The notes below the pieces were generated by a model that was not told the DNA's origin, searched no databases, and saw nothing but the letters and a program-made list of their open reading frames with translations. 64,000 bases of DNA, taken from positions 248,001-312,000 of the forward strand of contig DASYCZ010000062.1 in assembly GCA_036499825.1 (NCBI GenBank), given 5' to 3'. A program made the translations under genes and the position numbers. Positions within the stretch are counted from its first letter, which is position 1; each line of letters begins with the position of its first letter. Source of the stretch: Paradevosia sp036499825 (GTDB lineage: Bacteria > Pseudomonadota > Alphaproteobacteria > Rhizobiales > Devosiaceae). This document shows positions 8,340 to 17,637 of this stretch, piece by piece.

Positions 8340-11126
8340 ATGCCCGTACCTCTCGATACCCTTCTCGCCGCCGCACCCTATCTTGCCGATCTGGCGCAGC
8401 GTCATGCCGCCTGGCTGGACGATGCCTTGCGCATCGGCCCCGATGCGGCCTTCGCGGCCCTGATCGAGGCGATGGGGCCAAGCCACATGGCGGGGCTCGA
8501 TGATGTCGAAGTTTCCCGGCTCCTGCGCGTTGCCAAGGGCCGCGTCGCCCTGTTGGCCGCGGTAGCCGAAGTGGGCGGCCAGTGGAGCACGGCGCAATCG
8601 ACCGCCGCGCTATCCGATCTTGCCGATGCTGCCCTCGATGCCTCGCTGTCGCTGCTGATGCGCAAGGCCGCCGAGAAGGGGGAATTGCTGGCTGGCGTCG
8701 CACCCACGGCCGCAGCTTCCGGGCTCGCGCTCTTCGCGCTCGGCAAGCATGGCGGCCGGGAACTCAACTATTCCTCAGATATCGACATCGTCGCCTTCTT
8801 TGATCCGCAGCGCCCGGTACTCGCCGATCCCGGCGAGGCGACCAAATTCTACTCGCGTATTGTCCGCGGTCTCGTGGCGTTGATGCAGGATCGCACCGAG
8901 CACGGCTACGTCTTCCGCACCGATTTGCGTCTGCGCCCCGATCCCGGCTCGACGCCCGTCGCGATCTCCTTCGATGCCGCCTTGGCCTACTATGAGAGCC
9001 GTGGCCAGAACTGGGAGCGCGCCGCCTGGATCAAGGCGCGGCCCTGCGCCGGTGACAAGAGCGTCGGCGAAGCCTTCCTCCGGGAGCTGGCGCCCTATGT
9101 CTGGCGCCGCCATCTCGATTTCGCCACCATCGCCGACATCCAGGCGATGAAGCGCCAAATCAATGTCGCCAAGAACGTTGGCGCCGCCCGTGTCGCCGGA
9201 CACAACGTCAAGCTCGGCCGCGGCGGCATCCGCGAGATCGAGTTCTTCACCCAGACCCAGCAACTGATCGCCGGTGGCCGCGACAAGGCCTTGCGCGTCC
9301 GTCCGACCTCCGAGGCGCTCGCCGCGCTCGCCGCCGCCGGCTGGATCAGCGAACAGACCGCCACCGAACTCACCGGCACCTACTGGTTCCTGCGCGCCGT
9401 GGAAAACCGCCTGCAGATGCTGCGCGACGAGCAGACCCACATCATGCCGGAAGCGCAGGACGATATTGCCGTCATCGCCCGGCTGATGGGCGAGCCGGAT
9501 CTCTCCGCCTTCGAGGCGCGCTATCGCGCCGCCCTCAACCTGGTGATGAGCTATTATGCCCAACTCTTCATCGAAGGCGAGACGTTGGGCAGCGGCGAAG
9601 GCAACCTCGTGTTCACCGGCAGCGACGACGATCCGGGAACCCTCGAAACCCTCTCGGGCATGGGCTTTGCGGATCCTTCGAAAGTTTCCGCCACGGTGCG
9701 CAAATGGCACTATGGCAGCTATGGCGCCACCCGCGCTGCCGCTGCCCGGGCCCATCTCACCGAATTGTTGCCGGCGCTGCTGAAGACCATCGCCGAGGCC
9801 GGCAACCCCGACGAGACCATGCATCGGTTCGACGATTTCCTGTCGCGCCTGCCGTCCGGCGTGCAGCTTTTCGCCCTGCTACGCAATCATGAACAGTTGC
9901 GAGTGCTGCTGGTGGCGCTGCTGGCTTCGGCGCCGCGCATGGCGGAAGCCGTCATCCATCGCGCCCATGTCATGGACGGGCTCATCGATCCGGCCTTCGC
10001 CAACGAGGTCTCGCGCCCCGGCGCGCTCGTCGCCAAGGTGGATGCCTTCCTTGGTGACAGCCGTTCCTACGAAGAGCTGATCGATCGCGCGCGCATCATT
10101 GGGCAGGAGCAGAAATTCCTCATCGCCGCCGGCCTGCTCTCCGGCAACCTCCGCGCCGAACGGGCCGCCGAGCAATTCACCGCACTCGCCGAAACGCTCC
10201 TGCAGCGCCTGTTCGCAGCCGTCCGCATCGAATTCGAAAAGCGCCACGGCATCGTGCCCGGCTCTCGCGCCGCGCTGCTAGGTTTCGGTAAGATGGCCAG
10301 CCGCGAAATGACGGTCACCTCCGATCTCGATTTCATCATGCTCTATGATGTCGCATCCGGTGCCGAGGAGAGCGATGGCGCGCGTCCCCTGGCGACAAAT
10401 CACTACTTTACCCGGCTGACCCAGCGGCTCGTGGCGGCCGTCACCGCCCCGACTTCGGAAGGCGTCCTCTATGAAGCCGACATGCGGTTGCGCCCTTCCG
10501 GCAATGCCGGCCCTCTCGCCACGGGCCTGGCCGGTTTCAAGCGCTACCAGTTGGCGGAAGCCTGGACCTGGGAACATCTGGCGTTGAGCCGGGCCCGTGT
10601 CATCGTCGGCGATGAGGGCCTGGGCGAAGCCATCGAGCGCGACATCGCCGAAATCATCGCGGCTCCGCACGATACCGCCAAGGTCATCGGCGACGTGGTC
10701 AACATGCGGGCGCTGATGGCGCGGGAGCGCAAGCCACGCCACGCCTTTGACCTGAAGCTCGCCACCGGCGGCCTCGTCGATCTCGAATTCATCGCGCAGT
10801 CCGGCCAGCTCGTAGCCCACGATGTCATCGCCTTGCCGGGCGCCTCGACCGCCAAGGTGCTTGCCCGCATGGCCGAAACCGGCCTGCTGCCGCAGGGCGA
10901 GCGGCTGATCGAGATTCACGGCCTCTATTCCACCATCCTCGAAATCGTCAGCGCCGCGCTGGTCGATCCCTTCAAGGAAGAGGGCTGGACGCTCGCCTTT
11001 CAGGAATTGCTGGCCGGGCTGACGCATTACCCGAGCTTCGAACGGCTCGCTGACGATTTGGGCGGCATGCAGGCCGAAGTCAGCGCCGCCGCCGCCCAAT
11101 GGTACGAGAAGGCGAGGGGGCTTTAG
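8340..11126 (+). CDS. glnE: Bifunctional glutamine synthetase adenylyltransferase/adenylyl-removing enzyme
   Basis: GlnE adenylylates and deadenylylates glutamine synthetase in response to PII state, setting nitrogen assimilation. The 928-residue length fits the family. Two nucleotidyltransferase domains are visible. The N-terminal removase has GKHGGRELNYSSDID at about 135-150, and the C-terminal transferase has GFGKMASREMTVTSDLDF at about 649-666. Both keep the DxD metal-binding aspartates. Each is followed by a helical GlnD/PII-uridylyltransferase-type domain. The gene follows the sensor kinase by 48 bp and ends 3 bp before the end of the convergent kinase at 11130. Confidence 0.96.
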   Translation: MPVPLDTLLAAAPYLADLAQRHAAWLDDALRIGPDAAFAALIEAMGPSHMAGLDDVEVSRLLRVAKGRVALLAAVAEVGGQWSTAQSTAALSDLADAALDASLSLLMRKAAEKGELLAGVAPTAAASGLALFALGKHGGRELNYSSDIDIVAFFDPQRPVLADPGEATKFYSRIVRGLVALMQDRTEHGYVFRTDLRLRPDPGSTPVAISFDAALAYYESRGQNWERAAWIKARPCAGDKSVGEAFLRELAPYVWRRHLDFATIADIQAMKRQINVAKNVGAARVAGHNVKLGRGGIREIEFFTQTQQLIAGGRDKALRVRPTSEALAALAAAGWISEQTATELTGTYWFLRAVENRLQMLRDEQTHIMPEAQDDIAVIARLMGEPDLSAFEARYRAALNLVMSYYAQLFIEGETLGSGEGNLVFTGSDDDPGTLETLSGMGFADPSKVSATVRKWHYGSYGATRAAAARAHLTELLPALLKTIAEAGNPDETMHRFDDFLSRLPSGVQLFALLRNHEQLRVLLVALLASAPRMAEAVIHRAHVMDGLIDPAFANEVSRPGALVAKVDAFLGDSRSYEELIDRARIIGQEQKFLIAAGLLSGNLRAERAAEQFTALAETLLQRLFAAVRIEFEKRHGIVPGSRAALLGFGKMASREMTVTSDLDFIMLYDVASGAEESDGARPLATNHYFTRLTQRLVAAVTAPTSEGVLYEADMRLRPSGNAGPLATGLAGFKRYQLAEAWTWEHLALSRARVIVGDEGLGEAIERDIAEIIAAPHDTAKVIGDVVNMRALMARERKPRHAFDLKLATGGLVDLEFIAQSGQLVAHDVIALPGASTAKVLARMAETGLLPQGERLIEIHGLYSTILEIVSAALVDPFKEEGWTLAFQELLAGLTHYPSFERLADDLGGMQAEVSAAAAQWYEKARGL

Positions 11127-11129
11127 CCC

Positions 11130-12626
11130 CTACGCAGCCACGGCCTGCGGCGCCGACATCCGAGCCGGTGGCGGCAACGGCAATGAGATCGCCACTGTCG
11201 TTCCCAGCGCCGGGCTGGAATCGATCGCCAGCCGTCCGCCGCTTTGCTCTGCGATGGCGCGCGCGATGGCGATGCCAAGGCCTGCGCCGTTCTTTCGCGT
11301 GAAGGTCGCGTCGCCAAGCACGAAGGGTTGCGACAGACTGGCCAACCGCTCCTCCGACATGCCGATGCCGGTATCGGAAATCTCCAGGACCACGCCGTCT
11401 TCCGCCGAAAAGGCCGCGATGGTCACCTTGCCTCCGGCTGGCGTGAAACGAATGGCGTTGTCCAGGATATTGCCGATCATGCGCTGCAGGGCCAGCGGAT
11501 CCGCCTTGAGAATGGCATTGGAGGCTGAACCGGTCGAGAAGCGCAGTCCGGCGCGATGCGCCTGCGCCTTGAAGCGGTCGGTCGCCGCCTTGACGAGGGC
11601 ATCGAGATCGACACGGTCCTGCCGCAACACGCGCCGTCCGCCCTCGAATTCGGCCAGTTCCAGAATAGTGGCGAACGAGGCCAGCAGCCGCTCGCCCGAC
11701 TGCTTGATGGTATCGACATAGCCCGCATAGCGGCTGTCCCCGAGCGGGCCATAGCTCTGGTGCTGCATCAACTCGGCGAACCCGATGATGTGGTTGAGCG
11801 GCGTACGGATGTCGTGGGAAAGATGGGCAAGGAAATTGGTCTTGGAACGGCTGGCGGCTTCGGCGCGCAGCTTTTCCTCATGATAGCGGCGGGCCAGTTG
11901 CCGCTGCTCCTCGCGGATGGAATCGAGCAGCACGCCGGTGCGCTTGTGCTCGGTGACATCGGTGACCAGCGTCACGAAGCCACCCGAGCCCAGCGGCCTT
12001 TCATCGATGAGCAGGCAGGAATTGTCCTCGCGGTGCAGCTCCAGCAGCCGGTTGTTCTCGTCCTCGTTGACGATGCGCAAATAGCCGCCCTGGACCAGGT
12101 GCCGGACAGCACCCTGGTAAGAGGAGCCGCGCAGCATCTGGCTTTCGCTGAGCCCCAGCCGATGCCGGTAGTGATCATTGCACATCGTCAGCCGGCCCTC
12201 AGGCGTCCAGCAGGCTACACCGAACGGTATCGTGGCGATCAGTTCCTCGAAGTGCCGGCGGTTGAGGCTGAGACCGTCGCGATTGCGGCGGCGGAAGGTG
12301 AGGGCGCTGACCAGCAGCGCCACCGCCACCGCACCTGCACCGCGCAGCATCAGGCCGTTGCGGAGCTGGTCGAGATGCATGTCGCCCGGCAGGGCGCCAA
12401 GTGTCCGGGCCTCATCGAGGGCGCGGACGAGATCGAAGAGAATAAAGAGGCTGGCGGCAAGCAGTGCCGTCAGGGTCACGACGATGGTGATAGGCGATAT
12501 CTGTTCCGTAACGTTGCGAAGGCTGGTGTACCAAAGCTGAGGCTCGGTGACCCGGGGATGCGAGTGGCCCGATCTGGCCGACACGAATCCCTTGCCCTCG
12601 ACGCCGGATTGCTCCGTCGACCGCAT
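11130..12626 (-). CDS. PAS-domain sensor histidine kinase (PleC/DivJ-like)
   Basis: A 498-residue kinase. Two membrane helices lie at about 43-66 and 93-110, followed by a PAS domain at about 125-225, a dimerisation domain with phosphoacceptor H271 (LSHDIRTPLNHIIGF) and an HATPase domain with NILDNAIRF, DTGIGM and GAGLGIAIA. The H-box region through the second helix resembles the alphaproteobacterial PleC/DivJ/PdhS group. The ATG at 12626 was chosen because TTGGAG lies just upstream; the frame is open to 12692 with less convincing starts. No response regulator is adjacent. Its target is unknown; CtrA-pathway or envelope signalling would be a guess. Confidence 0.88.
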   Translation of the reverse strand: MRSTEQSGVEGKGFVSARSGHSHPRVTEPQLWYTSLRNVTEQISPITIVVTLTALLAASLFILFDLVRALDEARTLGALPGDMHLDQLRNGLMLRGAGAVAVALLVSALTFRRRNRDGLSLNRRHFEELIATIPFGVACWTPEGRLTMCNDHYRHRLGLSESQMLRGSSYQGAVRHLVQGGYLRIVNEDENNRLLELHREDNSCLLIDERPLGSGGFVTLVTDVTEHKRTGVLLDSIREEQRQLARRYHEEKLRAEAASRSKTNFLAHLSHDIRTPLNHIIGFAELMQHQSYGPLGDSRYAGYVDTIKQSGERLLASFATILELAEFEGGRRVLRQDRVDLDALVKAATDRFKAQAHRAGLRFSTGSASNAILKADPLALQRMIGNILDNAIRFTPAGGKVTIAAFSAEDGVVLEISDTGIGMSEERLASLSQPFVLGDATFTRKNGAGLGIAIARAIAEQSGGRLAIDSSPALGTTVAISLPLPPPARMSAPQAVAA

Positions 12627-12804
12627 CAAATTCTCCAACATTATTGTAACGAACGCCCGAACCCGAACCCCAACGGCACGACTGTGAATCACGCGGCGGC
12701 GACTGTCCAGTGGGGGTTCCGGGGCCGCACGGGGCGGCCACGGAATTTGTGAGTCGGCTGAATCACTTAGGGGGCGAGAAAAATTCTTCTACGGTAAGGT
12801 TGTG

Positions 12805-15450
12805 TTAACCAGCCAGGGTCCGGTTCAGGATGTCGGCGCAGTTGCGCGACAGCTGACCTGTTTCCTGTAACGATTTCAGAGCTTTCTCGGCTTCGCTTCG
12901 GCGATTCGGTTCATACATCCGCCAGATGCGGAAAGCCGTCAGCAGGCGTGCGGCGACCTGTGGATTGCGCTTGTCCACATCGGCCGCGAACTCGGTGACG
13001 AAGCGGAACCCGGCGCCGTCCGCGCGTCCGAACTGCACCGGGTTGTTGTTGGCGAAACTCCCCACCAGGGACCGCAGCCGGTTGGGGTTGTTCTTGGGGA
13101 AGGCAGGGTCGGCCAAGAGCGCCTGGATCCGGTCGAGCGCGCCATCGTCGGGGTTGATGGCGTTGAGGACCAGCCATTTGTCGAACACCAGCGGATCGGC
13201 GGTGTAGAGGGTGCGGAACTCGCCGAGCAGCGCCATGCCCACCGGAGCGCCGGCCCCCACCAGTGCCGCCAGGGCCGCCATGCGGTCCGTCATGTTGGTG
13301 GCGTTGCGATAATGCGCCTCGGCCAGATAATAGGCCTCGTCCGTACCGCCGCCGACCAGGAGGCTGAGGCAGCCATTGCGCAGCGTGCGCTTCTGCATGG
13401 CTTCGCCCGACGTAGAAAACGCTCCGCCCTCATCGAGTGCATGATAGGCCGCCATCAGCCGGTCATGAAGGCGATTGCTGATCGCCTTGCGCATCGCCTC
13501 GCGCGCCGCATGGATGGCATCCGGGTCGACATTGTCGCCCAATGCCTGCGCGACGTTGTCTTCGCTCGGCAGCGTCAGCGTCAGCGCCTTGAAGGCCGCA
13601 TCGCCACTATTGCCATCCAGCGTTTCGCCCAGCGCGTCCGCCAGCGCATGGACCGCAGCCTTGTCGCCGAGCGCGCCGCCGGCCCTTGCGGCCGCCGTCA
13701 GGATTTCGCTGGCGATGCTTTGCAGCGCCTGCCAGCGATTGAACGGATCGCTGTCATGCCGGGCGAGGAACAACTGGTCCTCCCGCGGTACGTTGGCCTC
13801 GATCTTGACCGGCGCCGAGAATTCACGGAACAGCGACGCCACGGGTCGGTTGGCGATGCCCTCGAACTTGAGTTCGGCGCTGTCGCCCGACAGCACGATC
13901 AAATCGCCCCGTACGTCGCCGCCGCTGACCTTGCTCCATGTCATGGCGCTGCCGTTCGGGCCTATCAGCCCGAACTTCACCGGGATCACCATGGCCTGCT
14001 TGTCCGGCTGGCCCGGCGTCGGTCGCGTCTTCTGGCTGAGTTTCAGCGTGTAGGTCTGCGAGGCTTCGTCCCAATTGTCGGCGACCGTCACCTCCGGCGT
14101 ACCCGCCTGCAGGTACCAGTGGCTGAACTGGTCGAGATTGACCTGGTTGGAATCCGCGAAAGCGGCCACGAACTGCTCGATAGTCGCCGCCTGTCCGTCA
14201 TGGCGCTTGAAATAGAGGTCCATGCCCTTGCGGAAGCCGGCCTCGCCCAAAAGCGTCGCCAGCATGCGCACGACTTCGGCGCCCTTCTCGTAGATCGTCG
14301 TGGTATAGAAGTTATTGATCTCGCGATACTGGTCCGGACGCGGCGCATGCGCGAGAGGGCCGCTGTCCTCCACGAACTGCGTGGCGCGCAGATGTCGCAC
14401 ATCCTCGATGCGTTTCACCGGCCGAGAACGCTCGTCGGAAGAAAACTCCTGGTCGCGGTAAACCGTCAGCCCTTCCTTCAGGCAAAGCTGGAACCAATCG
14501 CGGCAAGTGACTCTGTCGCCAGTCCAATTGTGGAAATATTCATGCGCGATAACGCGCTCCACATTGGCGTAGTCGGCGTCCGTTGCTGTCTCCGGCTTGG
14601 CGAAGACCAGCTTGTCGTTGAAGATGTTGAGGCCCTTGTTCTCCATCGCCCCGAAGTTGAAATCGCTGACCGCGACAATGTTGAAGATGTCGAGATCGTA
14701 TTCCAGCCCGAAGCGGCGCTCGTCCCACGCCATCGATCGCTTCAGCGAGTCCATGGCCCACAGGCACTCGTCCTCCTTGCCATACGTGCAATAGATTCCG
14801 AGTTCGACCTTGCGGCCCGAGGCGGTGGTGAAGCTGTCGTGGATCGAGCCGAGATCGCCCGCCACCATGGCGAACAGATATGACGGCTTGGGGAAGGGAT
14901 CTTCCCAGGTGACGAAATGCTGGTTGCCGTCGAACTCGCCCTGCGCCACGCGGTTGCCGTTGGCCAAAAGGATCGGCGCCAGCGTCTTGTCGGCGATCAT
15001 CGTCACGCGGAAGATGGCCAGATTGTCCGGCCGGTCGAGATAATAGGTGATGCGGCGGAAGCCTTCCGGTTCGCACTGCGTGCACCATGTGCCGTTGGAG
15101 CGGTAGAACCCCATCAGCCGCGTGTTCTTCTCCGGCTCCAGCGTCACCACCGTCTCTAGCACGAAGCGCCGCAGCGGCGGCTCCAGCAGCACCAGGCGGT
15201 CGGGACCGGACTCGTAGTCGCGCAGGCCCAGCGGGGCGCCGTCTATGGCGATGGAATCCAGTTTCAACTCGTCGCCGTCGAGCACGAGCGGTGTCGCGGG
15301 GGCCGTATCCTCGCGCGGCACCACGGTCAGGAAGGCATGCACGACCGACTTGTCCGGCGCGATCTTCACCTCCAGTTCCACCCGCTCGATGCGGTAGGGG
15401 CTTGGGGCATAATCCTTGAGATAGATCATGTGCTCGGTTTCAGTGGACAT
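12805..15450 (-). CDS. pepN: Aminopeptidase N (M1 zinc metallopeptidase)
   Basis: PepN removes N-terminal residues from peptides in the cytoplasm. The 881-residue product has the substrate-binding GAMEN motif at about 268-272 and the zinc site HEYFH (H304, E305, H308) with the third ligand E327 in LKEGLT. The long C-terminal helical and Ig-like part is typical of the gammaproteobacterial/alphaproteobacterial PepN length (about 870-880). Two adjacent ATGs lie at 15453 and 15450; the second is better spaced from GGAG. It is divergent from the ABC exporter pair and 178 bp upstream of the kinase at 12626. Confidence 0.95.
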   Translation of the reverse strand: MSTETEHMIYLKDYAPSPYRIERVELEVKIAPDKSVVHAFLTVVPREDTAPATPLVLDGDELKLDSIAIDGAPLGLRDYESGPDRLVLLEPPLRRFVLETVVTLEPEKNTRLMGFYRSNGTWCTQCEPEGFRRITYYLDRPDNLAIFRVTMIADKTLAPILLANGNRVAQGEFDGNQHFVTWEDPFPKPSYLFAMVAGDLGSIHDSFTTASGRKVELGIYCTYGKEDECLWAMDSLKRSMAWDERRFGLEYDLDIFNIVAVSDFNFGAMENKGLNIFNDKLVFAKPETATDADYANVERVIAHEYFHNWTGDRVTCRDWFQLCLKEGLTVYRDQEFSSDERSRPVKRIEDVRHLRATQFVEDSGPLAHAPRPDQYREINNFYTTTIYEKGAEVVRMLATLLGEAGFRKGMDLYFKRHDGQAATIEQFVAAFADSNQVNLDQFSHWYLQAGTPEVTVADNWDEASQTYTLKLSQKTRPTPGQPDKQAMVIPVKFGLIGPNGSAMTWSKVSGGDVRGDLIVLSGDSAELKFEGIANRPVASLFREFSAPVKIEANVPREDQLFLARHDSDPFNRWQALQSIASEILTAAARAGGALGDKAAVHALADALGETLDGNSGDAAFKALTLTLPSEDNVAQALGDNVDPDAIHAAREAMRKAISNRLHDRLMAAYHALDEGGAFSTSGEAMQKRTLRNGCLSLLVGGGTDEAYYLAEAHYRNATNMTDRMAALAALVGAGAPVGMALLGEFRTLYTADPLVFDKWLVLNAINPDDGALDRIQALLADPAFPKNNPNRLRSLVGSFANNNPVQFGRADGAGFRFVTEFAADVDKRNPQVAARLLTAFRIWRMYEPNRRSEAEKALKSLQETGQLSRNCADILNRTLAG

Positions 15451-15487
15451 CATTCACTCCGGACGGCGGTATTAAACTCTTGAAAAT

Positions 15488-15509
15488 GTTGTGGCACTTC
15501 CGTCACAAC
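15488..15509. promoter_or_regulatory. Inverted repeat GTTGTG-N10-CACAAC in the pepN/ABC exporter intergenic region
   Basis: Perfect 6-bp arms at 15488-15493 and 15504-15509 lie in the 229-bp divergent gap, 39 bp upstream of pepN and about 170 bp upstream of the exporter. The geometry fits a dimeric repressor or activator site. No regulator gene is adjacent, so the binder is unknown. Confidence 0.35.
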
Positions 15510-15679
15510 ACACTCGTGGCTTTGCTATAGTGTATCCATCTGGCGGGCAAATCGCGCCACCATTTCCGCCGATTCAGGCGGTATTGGGAAGGCGCGGATC
15601 GCTCCGCCGGTACGCACCTCGCCTCAGCGTCCTCGGCGCGTCAATAGGTGCGTCACAATCAATACCCATCAGGTGCACC

Positions 15680-17536
15680 ATGCTGAGCTGGTTTGAACGC
15701 CGACTCGACCCGTTTCCTTCAGATACTCCCACGCTGCCCCCGCGGACGCTGCTGGCTTTCTGCCTGTTCTACATTCGCGGTGCCAAGCGCTGGCTCGCCA
15801 TCATGGCGGTGCTCACGGCGCTGATCGCGCTCAGCGAAGTGACGCTGTTCGGGTTGATGGGCAATGTCGTCGACTGGCTCTCCAACGCCGATCGCACCAC
15901 CTTCCTTGCCACCGAAGGCTGGAAGCTCTGGGCCATGGGTCTTTATGTGCTGGTCGCCTTGCCGCTCATCATCGCGTTCCAGTCCTTCGTCATCCACCAG
16001 ACCATGCTCGGCAACGTGCCGCAGCGCATTCGCTGGTGGATGCATCGCTACGTCATCCGCCAGTCCATGACCTACTTCCAGGACGAGATGGCTGGCCGCA
16101 TCGCCAACAATGTCATGCAGACGGCCCTGGCCGTGCGCGAGACAGTGATGAAGCTGCTCGACGTCCTCAACTATGTCGTCGTCTATTTTATCGGCGCCGT
16201 CATTCTTGCCTCCACCAATGACTGGCGGCTGGCGGTTCCCTTCGTCATCTGGCTGACGGCCTATTGCCTGCTGCTGCGCTGGTTCGTGCCAAGGCTCGCG
16301 GCCATTTCCGAACAGCAGGCCAACGCCCGCTCCAACATGACCGGCCGCATCGTCGACGGCTATACCAACATCGCTACCGTCAAGCTCTTCTCGCATTCGC
16401 AGCGCGAGGAACTATACGCCCGCGACGCGATGGAGGAGTTCCTCGTCACCGTCTACAGGCAGATGCGCCTGGCCTCGGTGCTGAACATCCTCATCTACTG
16501 CCTCAACGTCGCGCTCCTCGCCGCCGTGTGTGGCATCGGCATCGCGCTGTGGCTCAACGAGGGCATCACCCCCGGCGCCATCGCCGCCGCCGCGGCCCTG
16601 GTGCTGCGTTTTTTCGGCATGAGCCAGTGGATCATGTGGGAAATGTCGGCGCTGTTCGAAAACATCGGTACCGTCCGCAACGGCATGAACGCCGTCGCAG
16701 TGCCGCGCCTCGTCCCCGACAGGCCGGAGGCCAGACCCATCGTCGTCAGCAGCGGCGAGGTGCGCTTCGAGCACGTTTCCTTCCATTACGGCAAGAAGCG
16801 CGCCGTCATCGAGGATCTGAGCCTCGTCATCAAGCCCGGCGAGCGCGTGGGGCTCGTCGGCCGTTCTGGTGCCGGCAAGTCGACCCTCGTCAACCTGCTC
16901 CTGCGCTTTTACGATCTCGAAGGCGGCCGTATCCTCGTCGATGGCCAGGATATCGCGGAAGTCAGCCAGGATTCGCTGCGCGCCAATATCGGCGTCGTCA
17001 GCCAGGATACCTCGCTCCTCCACCGTTCCGTCCGCGATAACCTGATCTACGGTCGCCCCAGCGCCACCGAAGAACAGATGATCGCCGCCGCCCGCAGCGC
17101 CGAAGCGCATGATTTCATCCTCGGCCTCGGTGATTTCGGCGGGCGCCACGGCTACGACGCCTTTGTGGGCGAACGTGGCGTCAAGCTCTCCGGCGGCCAG
17201 CGGCAGCGCATCGCCATCGCCCGCGTGCTGCTCAAGGATGCACCGATCCTCATCCTGGACGAGGCGACCTCGGCGCTCGACAGCGAGGTCGAGGCGGCGA
17301 TCCAGAGCCAGCTGCACACCTTGATGGCCGACAAGACCGTCATCGCCATCGCCCACCGGCTCTCCACTATCGCCGCCATGGACCGGCTGATCGTGCTCGA
17401 CCAGGGGCGCATCGTGGAGGAGGGCACCCACGCCCAGTTGCTGACCGTAGGCGGGCACTATGCGCGCCTTTGGCAGCGCCAGTCGGGCGGCTTCCTCGAG
17501 GCCGACGACGATACCGAGGAAACCCCGGCGGAATAG
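15680..17536 (+). CDS. ABC exporter, fused permease-ATPase (MsbA/LmrA-type), first of a tandem pair
   Basis: A 618-residue half-transporter. The N-terminal membrane domain has about six helices (residues 30-330). The ATPase has Walker A GRSGAGKST at about 394-402, signature LSGGQRQRIAIAR from about 503, Walker B LILDEATSALD and the H-loop AHRLSTI. The ATG at 15680 was chosen because it matches the N-terminal layout of the next gene; the open frame extends back to 15491 with no membrane or family-like sequence. The following gene encodes a close homologue, so the two may form a heterodimer. The substrate (lipid, peptide or drug) cannot be read from the sequence. Confidence 0.9.
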   Translation: MLSWFERRLDPFPSDTPTLPPRTLLAFCLFYIRGAKRWLAIMAVLTALIALSEVTLFGLMGNVVDWLSNADRTTFLATEGWKLWAMGLYVLVALPLIIAFQSFVIHQTMLGNVPQRIRWWMHRYVIRQSMTYFQDEMAGRIANNVMQTALAVRETVMKLLDVLNYVVVYFIGAVILASTNDWRLAVPFVIWLTAYCLLLRWFVPRLAAISEQQANARSNMTGRIVDGYTNIATVKLFSHSQREELYARDAMEEFLVTVYRQMRLASVLNILIYCLNVALLAAVCGIGIALWLNEGITPGAIAAAAALVLRFFGMSQWIMWEMSALFENIGTVRNGMNAVAVPRLVPDRPEARPIVVSSGEVRFEHVSFHYGKKRAVIEDLSLVIKPGERVGLVGRSGAGKSTLVNLLLRFYDLEGGRILVDGQDIAEVSQDSLRANIGVVSQDTSLLHRSVRDNLIYGRPSATEEQMIAAARSAEAHDFILGLGDFGGRHGYDAFVGERGVKLSGGQRQRIAIARVLLKDAPILILDEATSALDSEVEAAIQSQLHTLMADKTVIAIAHRLSTIAAMDRLIVLDQGRIVEEGTHAQLLTVGGHYARLWQRQSGGFLEADDDTEETPAE

Positions 17537-17637
17537 CCGTCTGCCACTCACTTGTGACCCAAAAGCACTTGCCGCCCGATGGGCATGGTCTAAGGTCGGA
17601 TTCTCTCTCCGACCGACCGCCAAGTTTAGGCCTAGCA

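Noticed and set aside
13312..14883. 523-codon open frame on the plus strand
   Set aside because: It is antisense to pepN, whose HExxH and GAMEN motifs lie in this stretch. No domain or start site was visible.
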